A stretch of DNA of 64,000 nucleotides, taken from the NCBI GenBank assembly GCA_024516035.1, contig CM044957.1, positions 16,874,564-16,938,563 on the forward strand, written 5' to 3'. The notes under the pieces were generated by a model. The model did no database searches. It was given only the letters and a program-made list of their open reading frames with translations, and was not told where the DNA came from. A program made the position numbers and the translations under genes. This DNA is from Bactericera cockerelli. Its lineage: Eukaryota; Arthropoda; Insecta; Hemiptera; Triozidae. Below, piece by piece: positions 35,201 to 45,765 of this stretch. Positions within the stretch are counted from its first letter, which is position 1. Every line of letters begins with the position of its first letter.

Positions 35201-38200
35201 AACCGGAATACCAAATAAAAATACCAATGCTAATGCTATGCCAACGCATTGGAGATTCAGTGGAGAATGTCACATCACAGAATACGCCATAAGGTATCTA
35301 CAAGACGTCCAATCATTGACTCTGGCTACAGCTACTCGCTACTCTTTGCTTTTTATTAGGGAAAGAAAACAGCAATCAAGGGAAATAAGCTCTTCAAAAG
35401 TTAAGATCGCAATTACGGATTACTATGATTTTTCTCCATGGCATGACTAGAGAATTCAGAAGAGAAATCCTAAAAGCGCTTTTGGGAAATTTTCCTTCAG
35501 AATGTATAAGTTCGTTATTGGGAGCAAGACTTCGACTAGACTCGATTACCAAGCTTACTCCTCACTCCTCCAACTTGGTTATGGGTTTCTTCCTCAAAAT
35601 GAAATAGCTTTTTAAGATTGAAAAAAAAGTGATAGTGAAAATCGTTGCTCGAGTCGGACAAACACGACGCTGTACCAAATTAATTAAGACATCTTTCGAA
35701 AAAAAAATTCTTTAAATTAAAAAAAAAACCACCAAATCAATGGGACAAAGACATCAAAAAAGCAATCACAAAACGTACATATCAAACTTTAATATTTTAC
35801 AACAAACTTACTTGTCGAATCAATAAAAGGAGACCACATCCACTTAGGATTGATAAGTCTGTGTACTGTTCTCATCTATCCTGGTGAAATGGTCACCCAG
35901 GGCTACTGGTCGCCACTGGCCAGGAGGAATGTCGAGACACAGACGGGGAATTTCACAAATGCGACAACGCAGGACAGAGCCAATAATAATACTATGCCCG
36001 GCACATCACAAGATTCCTTCTGGCTTATTTACTTAAGCAATTACATACACCATGGATTATTTACAATACCAGACATTTTATTAGCAACATGCAAGAATGG
36101 CAGCATAAACATTGTTGCATACATTATTAGAAGAAGAATTCCGCCGTCGTTGCGCGGCGTTGCTATTGTCCAACGAGTAGTTCTATGAACTGGAGGAAAC
36201 TCGGAATTTATCCAACCGCTTTGGAAAGGCACAATTATTTTCTGGATTGATGATGATGCTTTTCCCAAGTACAAATAATGAATTTCTCTTCACTGGAAAT
36301 TCCAAGTCATGATTTATATTTAGATACAAATTAACAATGAAATAATCTTAATGTTTCCATAAGAAATTTGAAAAGAATCACCCATCTCACCAAAAAGAGT
36401 ATTTTTTTTAACATGGGTTTAGCGTCGCTTTCAACTGCATGGTCATATAACGACGGGGTTGTTACCCTAGATTTTTGAAATTAATCAAAAATGTGCCCTT
36501 TTAGATAGTGGAAATGTGTTGGCTATCTGTAAGATATGCTTGAAATAATTCCCATCATACTGATGTTCAAAATCGTTCTGCTTCAATAAAATAACATAAT
36601 TTTGGAATTAAGTATACAAAATTTTCAAGGCTAGATTTTTAAAAGTGAGAAAAAATACATACATTGGATACATACGCTAATGAAGATCATCAGCGTCACT
36701 GTCAGTTTTGCAAGTGAGTGTAGTTTGGTCAGTATAAGTAATATAAGTTCGATTAGTCAGTCCCTGAAACCATCATACATAAAATATTTTATACATATAC
36801 TGACATGCACACAAGGCACAACCTCTAATATTTCACACCCACCTCATAATAAATTGCACCAGACGAGATAATAATCTCTACTAAATTGAAATCATTTTTC
36901 AACAAATTATTTACCCGGTTCACGGGATAGTCTGCATTCTTCGTGTGCCTTACAATTAACAAGTATACAAACATTAAATAATTGCGAAATAGATACTGGG
37001 TGGGTGCATGATCAAAATGCAGTGCATGTCATTTTTGATTATTTAGCGACATTTAAATGACCGAGCACGGTAACTTTAAATACAATTTACGATCCATTAA
37101 CAAATTTGAGGAAACATGACATGTGTATCACATTATATGTGTTTTGTTGTTGGGTTTAGTTATTCAAAATGATAATTTATCATTATAAAATGAATCAATA
37201 CAGAGCTGATCAGTGAAAGGGGTTGCTGATACAAATATGTAATGAGTGTAAAGTGTAGTGTAATGAAATTTACCAAATGCTCTCCTAGGATCAGTGAGGG
37301 GGGTTGCTGATACAAATATGTAATGTGTGTAAAGTGTAGTGTAATGAAATTTACCAAATGGTCTCCTAGGATCAGTAAGGGGGGTTGCTGATACAAATTT
37401 GTAATGAGTGTAAAGTGTAGTGTAATGAAATTTACCAAATGCTCTCCTAGGCCCTAGCACCTGAGCAACTCCCCCAGACCCACCCTGTCTACAGCAACGT
37501 GCTTCCAGTTCATTCATCACAGGCAAATCACCATGTGTTTCTCATGCCACACGCATACATAATACTGCACACTGAAATACGTTACGTATGGATTGCATAA
37601 GCATTGTTCACTACACTGGGGTCATTCAATTCTTCCCCAAGGTCCATCAAGGTTTCAGCGAAATTTTCTTCACATCGATACAGTGTGTTCAGAAAACTAA
37701 TCAGCAGCTTTTTTGGGACAGCTAAAGAGTTGTCTTCTGTAAGAAGCCTAGCTACATAAAGAATATGATTAACCAAGGAAATCCATCAGCTAAGTCCCGA
37801 TAGATAACTATATGAAAAGTTGAAAAATAACATTAAATGATACAACTATATCAGAATTAGATAATGTACTTATGATCTGGTAAACCCATTTTCAAATTTG
37901 TGACGAAGATGGCTGAAAATAGGGATATGCATAGTTAGAATCAGTAAAAATCAATCCGTAACGATTGAAATAAATTATGAAGGTAAGATTAACTAGTCCT
38001 ACTAAGACAAAATAGAATATGTAAATAGTGTACTTCAGACACAGATCTTCAGATGATTTCAGGAATTCAACTAATTTCAAAACACGGTCTCTAAACAGAA
38101 GGCAGTTATTTTGATTTAGCTCCGAGCGGATAAGGATGTTTAAGTTATGCAACTCGTCAAGATAAATGTTCAGATAAGAAATTATGGTTTTGATTCTATC

Positions 38201-39484
38201 TATAACTTCCCACTAGAGGTGATGCATCTAACAAAAAGTCATCTTTGTAAACCTTCATTTCAGAGGAACGGGATCTCTAATACATATAATTTTTCAAGCG
38301 AAAAGAAAAAATGTTCTCATACTTACAGTAGGATTTTTTTATCTATAGTATTGTTCTGGGCGCGTTTAAAATTTTGAAGTTAAAATCCTGGAAATTACCA
38401 GTTGATTTTCCCTTTGGCGATATGAATTCCAACAGATCTAACATATATTCTATTGTCTCTTAATCTGAACTGCATGCCTTGAGACACTGATTGTACATCT
38501 AAATAATTATAGACTTAAAAAATAGTCTAGTTGGTTTCACACAATCAGTTCGAGAATCCATAAAAATCTGGGAACGAGAACTACTAGTGGACATTTCTAA
38601 TGAAAAAAGTTTCTGTCAAGTACCTAGAAAATGAAATATTATTTACTTTCGAAATTTTTTGACTGCCTTTGAGTCTTGTACAAGAATAACCACAAATAGT
38701 GGTGATGCATTCAAGAACCAGACAATGTTGTTGAGTGACAATTTGTGCTATAAAACGTTTAGAGGCAATTTATTTCTCACCCAATATCATTCCACGTAAT
38801 TCACGTAAACTTTTGTAGAATTAAGAATATTGAAATAACTATGCAAGGTTATCATTACTTGGTTGAAAATGGGGAACTTCAAAATCTCAGGAAGGAAATG
38901 TATAAGAACAAGTTCAAAAGAGAATGATTTTAAAACCTCTAAGTGATAGGTAAAAATCCAGCGATTTTTAAATAATTTAAGTAGAAAATGGTATGTATGC
39001 TTATTTTAATGCTTATTTGCTTATATCGCAGCTTTGCTACGAGGAATAAAGTAGAGGTAGCCATTGTAACTTTAAACCTGTCTAATAGTAGTGGAACTCT
39101 AAGGAGAAGAAATGGTAAGTGGTAGTTCTTCAGATTGGATGTGAAATGTGTTAAGTTTATATTTGATGCTTTTAAATATTTGAGGTTAAATGGTAGAGAT
39201 GATGGTTAGCTACAATGGTAGTTAGGTATGAACAAGCCGTCAATTTGTTCATTGTATAAAGCTCTAGATAGTCTAGATGTGTTCGTAGCCCTAGTGAAGA
39301 GTAGTGAGACGAACACTTGGCAACTCCACTTCGTCCACTTACCAAAGAAGGGATGGTAATGTGAGGTGGAAGGGTCCAGCCATGGTTGCCAAAGTCTGCT
39401 GGTCCCGTAGTTGTTACTCAACTGCATGCCATTGCTGAAATTCATACTGGTCATGAACTGGAGGCTACTTGACACCTGAATCAT
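20076..39484 (-). CDS. Tgi: Vestigial-like 4 / Tgi transcription cofactor (5 coding exons, 247 aa)
   Basis: Homologue of vertebrate VGLL4 and Drosophila Tgi (Tondu-domain-containing growth inhibitor), a nuclear repressor cofactor that competes with Yorkie/YAP for Scalloped/TEAD (family knowledge). Exons in transcript order: 39484-39343, 24277-24139, 22321-22143, 21302-21174, 20230-20076; all phases agree. Two Tondu motifs are clear: DPVIDEHFRRSLG (residues 162-174) and VDDHFAKALGDTW (197-209), nearly identical to VGLL4. Two PPxY motifs, PPDY (83-86) and PPPY (112-115), could bind Yorkie WW domains. PLDMS (101-105) resembles a CtBP-binding PxDLS motif. The C-terminal tail has a seven-serine run. 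The first exon is inferred from its GTAAGT donor, matching phase and composition, and is 15 kb away, so residues 1-47 are less certain than the rest. Confidence 0.85.
20435..20605 (-). mobile_element. LINE 3' end (minus orientation)
   Basis: Read on the minus strand: GGAAGAGATTGCCACAGGCA, CCCGCCCTTTAG, TAGGACATTATTTTC, then a T-rich tract and AATAAACC. A close copy lies at 25050-25222. It sits in the last Tgi intron. Confidence 0.6.
20828..20995 (+). mobile_element. Possible tRNA-derived SINE fragment
   Basis: CCTCGTGGTGGAGTGTTCTC resembles an A-box region, and GGTGGTTCGAGTCCTAG further on matches a B box. The spacing is longer than in a tRNA. No duplication was found. Confidence 0.4.
21174..21302 (-). 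CDS. Tgi: Tgi exon 4 (first Tondu motif)
   Basis: Acceptor TATTATCAG, donor GTCAGT. Encodes SSDPVIDEHFRRSLGADYLN, matching the first TDU motif of VGLL4 (DPVVEEHFRRSLG). Only about 20 residues separate it from the second motif. Confidence 0.94.
21535..21835 (+). mobile_element. Diverged SINE copy related to 30470-30655
   Basis: GTTGGTTCGAATCCCACCCA and CAATGCATG, then TTTTGACCACATAATAAAAC and GCTGCAATAATGGGACTC, parallel the landmarks of the element at 30470-30655. A second B-box-like sequence (CGGATTCATAACCCAG) suggests a nested or composite copy. Confidence 0.45.
22143..22321 (-). CDS. Tgi: Tgi exon 3 (PLDMS and PPPY motifs)
   Basis: Encodes AIPEPLPLDMSRKSRGSPPP followed by Tyr, a Ser/Asn-rich segment, and a run of serines. 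Acceptor GGATTTCCAG, donor GTAAGT, phase 1. PLDMS resembles the CtBP-binding PxDLS motif; PPPY is a WW-domain ligand. Confidence 0.9.
22399..22521 (+). repeat. Headless copy of the SINE at 22530-22783
   Basis: TGTTGACCCGGCACCTAAAT through AGTAGCTCTTGTTTCATG repeats at 22655-22782 with few changes. It lacks the tRNA-like part. Confidence 0.75.
22530..22783 (+). mobile_element. tRNA-related SINE, interrupted at its 3' end by another element
   Basis: A tRNA-like portion ending GGTCCCGGGTTCGAATCCCA is followed by the family body (GACCCGGCACCTAAATTGG, CAGTAGCTCTTGTTTCATGG). At 22784 it is broken by the CTCATTGAGTCCC element, and sequence resumes at 23564. Confidence 0.65.
22784..23554. mobile_element. 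Non-autonomous DNA element with subterminal CTCATTGAGTCCC repeats
   Basis: GTTTCATGG flanks both sides (22775-22783 and 23555-23563), a 9-bp candidate target-site duplication. The left end has four direct copies of TCATTGAGTCCC (about 22793, 22824, 22867, 22911). The right end has three inverted copies of GGGACTCAATGA (about 23448, 23491, 23533). The outermost copies sit 8-9 bases from each end. The interior has a GC-rich hairpin (23031-23158) and no coding. Such arrays resemble transposase-binding subterminal repeats; superfamily unknown. Confidence 0.72.
23031..23158. repeat. Long hairpin inside the element at 22784
   Basis: GTGAGGGGCTTAGGTTAGGT...GAAATTAGCGCAGG at the left pairs with CCTGCGCTAATTTC...ACCTAACCTAAGCCCCTCAC at the right. 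The arms are about 60 bp with a very short loop near GACCGGGTCACTGCGCGACC. Confidence 0.85.
24139..24277 (-). CDS. Tgi: Tgi exon 2 (basic region and PPDY motif)
   Basis: Encodes DEARPLNFKCKDVSASS, a basic run KWRRERRSKH that may act in nuclear import, and APPPDYAAHH with a PPxY motif. Acceptor TTGCTTACAG, donor GTGAGG, phase 2. It joins the exon at 22321 in frame. Confidence 0.87.
25050..25222 (-). mobile_element. LINE 3' end (minus orientation) with (TAA)n tail
   Basis: On the minus strand: GGAAGAGATTGCCGCAGGCA, ATTACCCCGCCCTTTAGC, TAGGACATCATTATTTTC, T-rich tract, then a (TAA)n microsatellite (ATT on the plus strand at 25056-25075). Close to the copy at 20435-20605. Confidence 0.62.
25792..25994 (+). 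repeat. Two-copy tandem duplication of about 102 bp
   Basis: TTGTTTTAGAATCATAATAT, then AAGGATTTTCTTTT and AGTAATCTTGATT occur twice with moderate divergence. Confidence 0.75.
27945..28239 (+). mobile_element. tRNA-derived SINE with 15-bp target-site duplication
   Basis: ATAATATTTGAATGA occurs at 27930-27944 and 28240-28254. The head has GTGGCAGAGTGAGTTAGCGC (A box) and GGGTTCGATCCCCAGC (B box), then a family body (GGGGTCCACTCATACCTCG, GAGTAGCTGCTTTAATG) ending GCGCTACCCACTAATATTG. Related copies lie at 17465-17757 and 9530-9600. The exact duplication suggests a fairly recent insertion. Confidence 0.9.
30470..30655 (+). mobile_element. tRNA-derived SINE-like element
   Basis: GTGGTCGAGTGGTTAGGACG is a good tRNA A-box region and GTTAGTTCGAACCCCACCC holds the B box. 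A body with TTGAGACTTTGACCACATG and GCTGGAATAAAGGGAC follows. It could be a decayed tRNA gene, but the shared downstream landmarks with 21535-21835 favour a SINE. No clean duplication found. Confidence 0.55.
36405..36470 (-). mobile_element. 3' end fragment of the 5S-derived SINE
   Basis: GGGTTTAGCGTCGCTTTCAA and CATGGTCATATAACGACGGG, preceded by a T-run (the A-tail), match the 3' end of the copy at 6896-7170. Confidence 0.6.
37208..37450 (+). repeat. Three-copy 81-bp tandem array
   Basis: Units start at 37208, 37289 and 37370 with GATCAGT.A..GGGGTTGCTG and end AAATTTACCAAATG.TCTCCTAG. Because 81 is a multiple of three, long minus-strand frames cross it; these repeat a 27-residue unit and I do not treat them as genes. 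Confidence 0.9.
37586..37736 (-). CDS. Unidentified coding-like segment (possible exon)
   Basis: Acceptor GCTTCTTACAG and a GTAACG donor bracket about 50 residues, including LAVPKKLLISFLNTLYRC and FAETLMDLGEELNDPSVVNN. The pattern is that of amphipathic helices, possibly a helical-repeat protein. I do not recognise the family. It shares strand and neighbourhood with 38034-38199, but the phases of the two segments do not match if joined directly. It may be a nested gene, a decayed retrocopy, or chance. Confidence 0.3.
38034..38199 (-). CDS. Unidentified coding-like segment (possible exon)
   Basis: From an AG at 38200 the frame gives RIKTIISYLNIYLDELHNLN, CLLFRDRVLKLVEFLKSSED and LCLK before a weak GTACAC donor. 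It is leucine-rich and amphipathic. Its entry phase fits the donor at 39343, so these could be alternative partners of that exon instead of Tgi exon 2. No family recognised. Confidence 0.3.
39343..39484 (-). CDS. Tgi: Probable Tgi first coding exon
   Basis: A strong GTAAGT donor ends a 47-codon frame starting MIQVSSSLQFMTSMNFSNGM and ending HYHPFF plus one base. Phase 1 fits the exon at 24277, giving FFDEARPLNFK. The frame stays open upstream of the ATG to about 39545, so an earlier start or an acceptor upstream is possible. The same phase would also fit the unidentified segment at 38199, so the assignment to Tgi is inference. Confidence 0.55.
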
Positions 39485-40451
39485 ATTCCTGATGACAATC
39501 TGATCTGGGCACTTAGGATAATCCCACTCGACAATACAGTTTAGGCAGGAATCAGATGTAATTAATTAAATTTAATTTGATGCAGGAAAAAATATATTAA
39601 TTTCTGGCACTCCACAACAAACAAAAAAGAAAAACTGTTCAAACAGGAAAAAACTATGACGGAAAATTTCCAGATATCTACGAAACGATTGAAAATGTTA
39701 AAAAAATTTTTTTTTAGATAGTTCCTTAAAATAACTAGCACATTAAAAAGTTTAAAAAATAAATCAAGTGGTGGTAATAAAAATGAATGAACCGAGATGG
39801 AACGTAATAGAGAGACCGAGCAATGAACCGCTGCGAGTTGTAAATCAGGATCAGGATTGAGGACCGGACCGAGGAAGAGTGACTCCAAGAAGCAGAGCCA
39901 AGCGTACAACCTGAGAGATAATACCAAGCTGCATGTTGTGAATGAAAAATATTATGAATTACAATAATAGTGGCGAGTATTTCAACTCTTCAGTAACGGT
40001 CAACACATCCAGCATATTACTTTTTTTTAACAAACAGAAGTAACGATTAACAAACAGAAGTAACACAGAAGGATTTTCCTCAAGAAACAGTGGTGAGATA
40101 GTGGATATAGGAAGGAACGTGACAGACAATCTAGACCGAAACATTTGTTATGATCGGGTGGATATTGAACTCGCTATCTAAAAGTTAAAACAGAGAAGAT
40201 AAATAATATGATTGGTAAATGTGAAATACGCACATAGAAAAGAAATTTTCAATAAAATGAAACTAGCAAAATATCATTAAAGAGTTCAAAACTGATTTCA
40301 CAAAAACCTTCTGGTACATACAACTATTTTAAAAAACTGTCACGTAGGTAATACATATTAAATTCTATTTATGTATTTTTTTTTCAGTGAAATTCAACGG
40401 TCACTTAACATTTTGTATTCCTCACTTGGCAACTTGGCATTAACTGAATAG

Positions 40452-40559
40452 GTGTCTCGAAAAACGTTCTGATGTTACAAATTTTGTAAACCGTTTGGAA
40501 ATATTTCAAAAGTAAAACAGATTTCCAAAATTTGTAACATAGATCGTTGTACGAGACAC
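40452..40559. mobile_element. Short inverted-repeat (MITE-like) element
   Basis: GTGTCTCGAAAAACGTTCTG and ATGTTACAAATTTTG at the left pair with CAAAATTTGTAACAT and CGTTGTACGAGACAC at the right. Confidence 0.65.
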
Positions 40560-43500
40560 ACATTCAATTTTTAATCTATGAAAACTCCTTTACATGCACA
40601 ATGACTTGAAAATCACGATTTGAATACGAGATTAAAAACTGGACGAAATAAAACGGACCGAAGAGGACTGGGCGAAGAAATAAATAAACAGCCTGGAGGC
40701 TCGAAGGAACCGAACGATTAGGTCTCGTCTTGCGTCCTGGTTCCAACCACTCTGCTGGACCGCGAGCTATAGAACCAACGCACCTCAGCGGGCTGCAGAG
40801 AAACAACAACAGGATGAGAAATCAAAAGGGATACCTGTGTTCTTGAGAGCAATGCTTGACAAACAATGACGTATAACAAGTTTGTTTTCAAAAAGAAAAA
40901 AACATACCAATGATGAAATTATGTGAAAGAAAATTTAATACATGAAATCATGTCAATTATGAGAGAAATGGTTCACAAAATAAAAGCACAAGTCGAAATT
41001 GGTTGTCAAAAATTGACTGAACTTGCAGAGCACTCGATTTAAATAAAAAGGAGATATTAGAAACAAGCAGGAGCATTAATGACATTAATGTACGCAGTGA
41101 ATACTGATGTACACGCGCTTTTTAGACATTGCAATATTCAAAGAATCGATAATTCAGAACCCATGAAATCTGATATTAAAATGGTTGTAATTCCCACCTA
41201 TGTATGACGTACAAAAAACAATGATGTGATCGATTTTCTGGTTGATGTCATAGATTTATGATATCGGCGTGAGGTACCAATTTCTAGTACATCGTAAAAT
41301 TTCAGAAATCATTAACTCTATTAGAACAACGCGTGTGATGTGTGAAATGAATGAAGTGTGTGACCTCTGAACGTAAATGTGCTTTAACTACTTTGGGCAA
41401 ATGCACACATGTGGGCTGTTTAATTTTGCAACAACAGTGAAGTTTGCACATGCAAACGCACACATGGGCTATCTAAATAGCTCGATAAACGTTGCAACAC
41501 TTGCAACGCGAGTCTTGAGAATATATCTATGAGAGTGATTGACACATATTTAGGAGTGCCAAGAAACACAACCATTGTACTTATAGCATGGCCTAGAGTA
41601 GAATAGAAAAGTTGACAAACGAAGAACAAATGATGGGTACTTTTCAACCAACACAACTATATAAAAACAAAACGGTAAATTGGAATCACGAACGAGTACA
41701 ATAATCTAATGGTTCAGATTTATTTATCCGTGATCATGATTTACAAAACATTCAGCATCCATTAATTCCAGATGAGTAAGGACCAAGGATTGTGGAACAA
41801 TACAGAAATCCATCTCAGGAATTAACTATTAGTGAAATGAAAATTACTGTACAGGAAATTCGAATTAGCCAACCGAAATCTTTGGCAAGAAGCTATTTGA
41901 AGAAACAAATCACTGAAACCAGAATATCTGCACTGGTGGAAAATTCGCTTCACCTGGGTATTCTGTCAGCAAGACAAATATCTCTCAGGATTAGCGAGCA
42001 GCACAAAGCTTCGATGTAATCTCCGACCTTGCTGAAACATGGACTGTAGAGGCCGATCATTGTTGCAGTTCATACGAAATTCACGAAATTTATGCCAAAC
42101 TTCATATCAAAAATATAAAATCAGTGATTCTCATTATTGTAATTGCATATATTTCAATAATATTATGTATACTGTTGGAAAGCCACATGGAGACGTAATG
42201 GAAGAAAAGAATTCAAAAAAGAAAAACAGCCCCGAAAATTTGAGGAATGTATAAGTAGTTTAAAATCGAAAATAAGTGATCGAATTTTCAAACTAAGATC
42301 CCGTCTTTTCAAATCTTAGTGTAGAGCTACATGATAATATATTTAAAAAATAATTACTTTTTTCCAGACTAACATGGATAATGGAAGACGGAACGCCATA
42401 CTCCCTGGTAGAAGAGAGGAAGCAGACGAGGAGCGGATGATCCCCTTGATTCATGATCCAGTTAACGGTTGCGACAGTTCCCATGCTGATTTATTCACAG
42501 CTTGTGCTAATTGCGCTAGTCCAATTCCCAGTGAAAATAGCTGAACTCAATCAAATCATTTCATTTCTCGAGCTGTTTGGAAAAACTGTTCCAGCGGAAA
42601 AGAAATTTTTAATACGTCACTGTGTCCCATGCCATACCGCACAACTTAGAGATGAGTGAGCCAGTAACGATGGCACAGTAAATACAACAGTTATCCTAAG
42701 ATTCTCTGAAGTTAAGGCAACGTCCAGCGAAGTTAGGACTTGGTGGATGACTTAGTTTTGAATCCAAATGATTCTAGTTATTTCCGGACCAACTCAAGCT
42801 GGTTCGGTTAATATAGCTTATCTGTTCATTTGTTTTCTACTGAGGGGCCTCGATGATAAATTGCCGATAAGCCAATAAAACAATGGACTATGTACAAGAT
42901 TTTACCAGAACTGGACCTGTTGAATTGTCCATTCTTCTTCTTTAATGATGACAATGGAAAATAATACCTCGAGCCCTGTGGTTTGCGGTTGACCCTGGAA
43001 CTACTTTCAGTTTAAATAAATGGTAAGGTTTTATCTTGGACCAACCAAATAACTAGGTGAAAAATCTGATTTTCACGACCTTAGGCTGTCCACAAACAAT
43101 AGATCGAATTCATTGAATTAGAGCATGGTAATGGTAAGGTCATGGAGACTGACATAAAGTGTCGACTATCGTAGAGGCATTCTAATCCGATCATATTTTT
43201 TCATACCAACAACATTGATTTCTTGGTGATGTACCTACAGCATACTCGTAGTCATACAGCATAGATCTTGGTTACCGACATAACAGCCCCAAACATCATT
43301 GAGTCCTACGATATTTCTTGACACCAAACAATAAGACCTGAATTGAGTTTTTACGAGCTACTTAAATGAAGCGAAAACATAATAATATAATTATTTAGAT
43401 AAGGTTCATCACACAAGTTACAGTAGCTAGTTTCTCACACGATAGATACTAGTATATCAGAAGATTTGACCTTTCGACTGCCCCAGAAAAAATAATAATA

Positions 43501-45667
43501 ATAGACACTCATTTATACTGCTCAATTAGGACCTCATTCCAGCATTTTTTTTTTTTTTTTTTTTTTTTTGTATTAGCAAAAAACAGAAAAAGGAGTAAAG
43601 GACAAACAACTATGCATGTACGTCGGTTGGGCTTAAAGTACAGGAATTCCCAGAACTAGATATGCATTCCTAGCCGAGGTTATCCTTAAATCGAAATCAT
43701 CACAACTATGTAGTAGTAAAAAAATTATATCCACATATCGACTCAAAACCGGCCTTATGATTTATTTTAGAAGCTTCATTCATTTATTGCCGATCCATCG
43801 TGATATTCTACATTACAGATCCTTTAGTATTTTTGTTTCTACTCTGTTTTTACATTTAATAGTCACCTTTCAAAAACGCCTTTCTTTTTTTACCTTTTTC
43901 CGATAACTACCCAAGCAACATAATTCAAAGATTTTCTAAAAAAAAGAGCCAATTTCTTTATTTTTAAAAACGAAAACCTATAAAATAAAACACCTAATTG
44001 CTAGTTACATGGGAAGCGGGCCGGCCCCAGTTAGTATACTCGGAGGGCATACATATTTGGATTTGGCAGCCACATATTTATGAGCGGCACAAATAGTTTT
44101 TATTTTATAATTATTCCTCTGACTCCAAAAATCAAGACATGGTTCAGATAATCCTTGTTCTTTGTTCAGGATGACTCCTAATATTTTCATCTTCAATGGG
44201 TTTCAACAGTCATGAATAATCTACGCAAAAAAGCTCATCAGGCTTTACGAATCGGCTTTTGTCAAACTGTCGGGGAAAACAAGTAAAAAAATTGAAAGCC
44301 TGTAGTATTTTTAGGCCAAAAATCTTCCTTGAATTGTGAATATGAATAAGAACACGCAAAAACAATATACCGCCCATTAATAGATTATGACGGTAAAAAT
44401 GATATTAGATAACTTGAGTCCAGCGAAAGAGATATATGAAGAGGAATTCGACAGTAGATTGCGGAGTATGGAGGGTTAGAACAACTGAGAGGGTAAGCGA
44501 TTAATGAAACACAGACATCCAGTATACTCCCGGGTCACTTTGAACCAATTAAAGAGTCGGTTTAAAACAATTAAGTGAGCATAAATGTTTCTGGGTAGAC
44601 ATAGAAGGTTGCGTACTCCTGGGTAGGGGCAATGTAGGCATACTGGCATCAACTCTAGTGCTTTAGGTAGTTTACAAGTATTTACGCTATTTTCTAAAAA
44701 GCATTTTTATCTCCACAGATCTTTAATATTTAGGAGGATATTGGTAATTCAAACAACAACAAATCTTACCTCTGGCCCAACACATAACAATGTTTTCAGC
44801 AAATCTGCATTCTATGTACACGTCCTATTCTGCATTTTCTCAACAAGCTTTCAGATCTTTTAATGTAAAGTTTGCAACTCCTCCAGCAATAGGTGGCGGT
44901 GGATTATCGTGTTTCGCTAAGTCAGATTTCCGGAAGTTAACTGTGAAACACCTAACAAAGCCTCTTCTATCATTGAAACAGGTGTATTTCCTATTTGAGC
45001 TACGCATGAGAAGTTCTCGTCCTTTAAAAAAAAACATTTTTCCCATGTGTAATAAATTAACTGTACTAAATTTCAAGACCAGATGTGATGCTCGCCTAAT
45101 CAAATATCCTCATTTAATCCGTGATTCCCTCAGACTATCAGGTTAAACACTTGAATCAAAAAGGTCTGTTTACTCCCATTAAATAAACATGGTAAAAACA
45201 AAAAGAGTCGGTCTAACCGCATTACCCTGGAATGGAATGATTTCTCAAGAGCAGGGGATACCTTTTAAAGAATGAGAAAAATGTACACAAAAACATCTTC
45301 GGGATTCTCTCTCACGTCCCATGGGTCTAATAAGCGGCGCTTCTCAAAATGATCCCCAGAAATACCTTGGACCATGAGCTCCGTGGGAGCATTTCTGTTC
45401 TTTTTAGGACCTATCCTTTGATCATATTCACAAAGATATTCTTACTTCACTAGTTTACTTGTGACGCTTTGAAATACACGACTCAGAAGACAATGAAATG
45501 ACCTCCGATGGTAAAGTTTCCACAAATTTTAGAACCGTTTAAATTTTAGAAAATAAATTCTCTCTAGACATCTTGGGTAACAGATGTGAATACTGCCCGT
45601 AGTCCAGAGATTCTGAGTTGGATTCCCGGTTGGAGCAGACTTCTCGAAGGAAATTCCGTTCTCTCCA

Positions 45668-45765
45668 AGCACGTGAGGCTAGCATTTCGGGCACTACCCA
45701 GGCTTAGTCAGGTTAATGTGGGTAGCTGGTACGATTCCCAGCGAATGGAGGTAAAACCCACGTCC
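45668..45765 (+). mobile_element. 5S-derived SINE body fragment
   Basis: CTACCCAGGCTTAGTCAGG, TTAATGTGGGTAGCTGG and CAGCGAATGGAGGTAAAACC follow the family body in plus orientation. Confidence 0.5.

Larger units (their letters stand above)
24278..39342 (-). other. Long first intron of Tgi (if the 39.3-kb exon is correct)
   Basis: About 15 kb. Recognisable contents: a LINE tail (25050-25222), a 102-bp tandem duplication (25792-25994), an intact SINE (27945-28239), a SINE-like element (30470-30655), a 5S-SINE fragment (36405-36470), an 81-bp tandem array (37208-37450) and two coding-like segments (37586-37736, 38034-38199). In 28255-30470 and 30660-36400 I see nothing definite. The stretch 35880-36030 is locally less AT-rich, with an open plus-strand frame that I do not recognise. 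Confidence 0.5.

Noticed and set aside
35850..36188. 112-codon plus-strand frame
   Set aside because: Partly polar and exon-like near 35900-36010, but no splice sites fit and nothing is recognised; left as non-coding.
37164..37526. Minus-strand frames of 92 and 120 codons
   Set aside because: They run through three copies of an 81-bp tandem repeat; the period is a multiple of three, so stop-free reading follows from the repeat and not from coding.
39562..39927. 121-codon minus-strand frame with hydrophobic content
   Set aside because: Phe/Leu-rich because the plus strand is A-rich; no signal peptide or transmembrane organisation that makes sense and no family resemblance.
44790..45146. 118-codon plus-strand frame and an 87-codon frame opposite
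   Set aside because: I considered a FLYWCH-like finger on the minus strand, but the conserved Trp, Cys and His spacing is absent; probably chance overlap.
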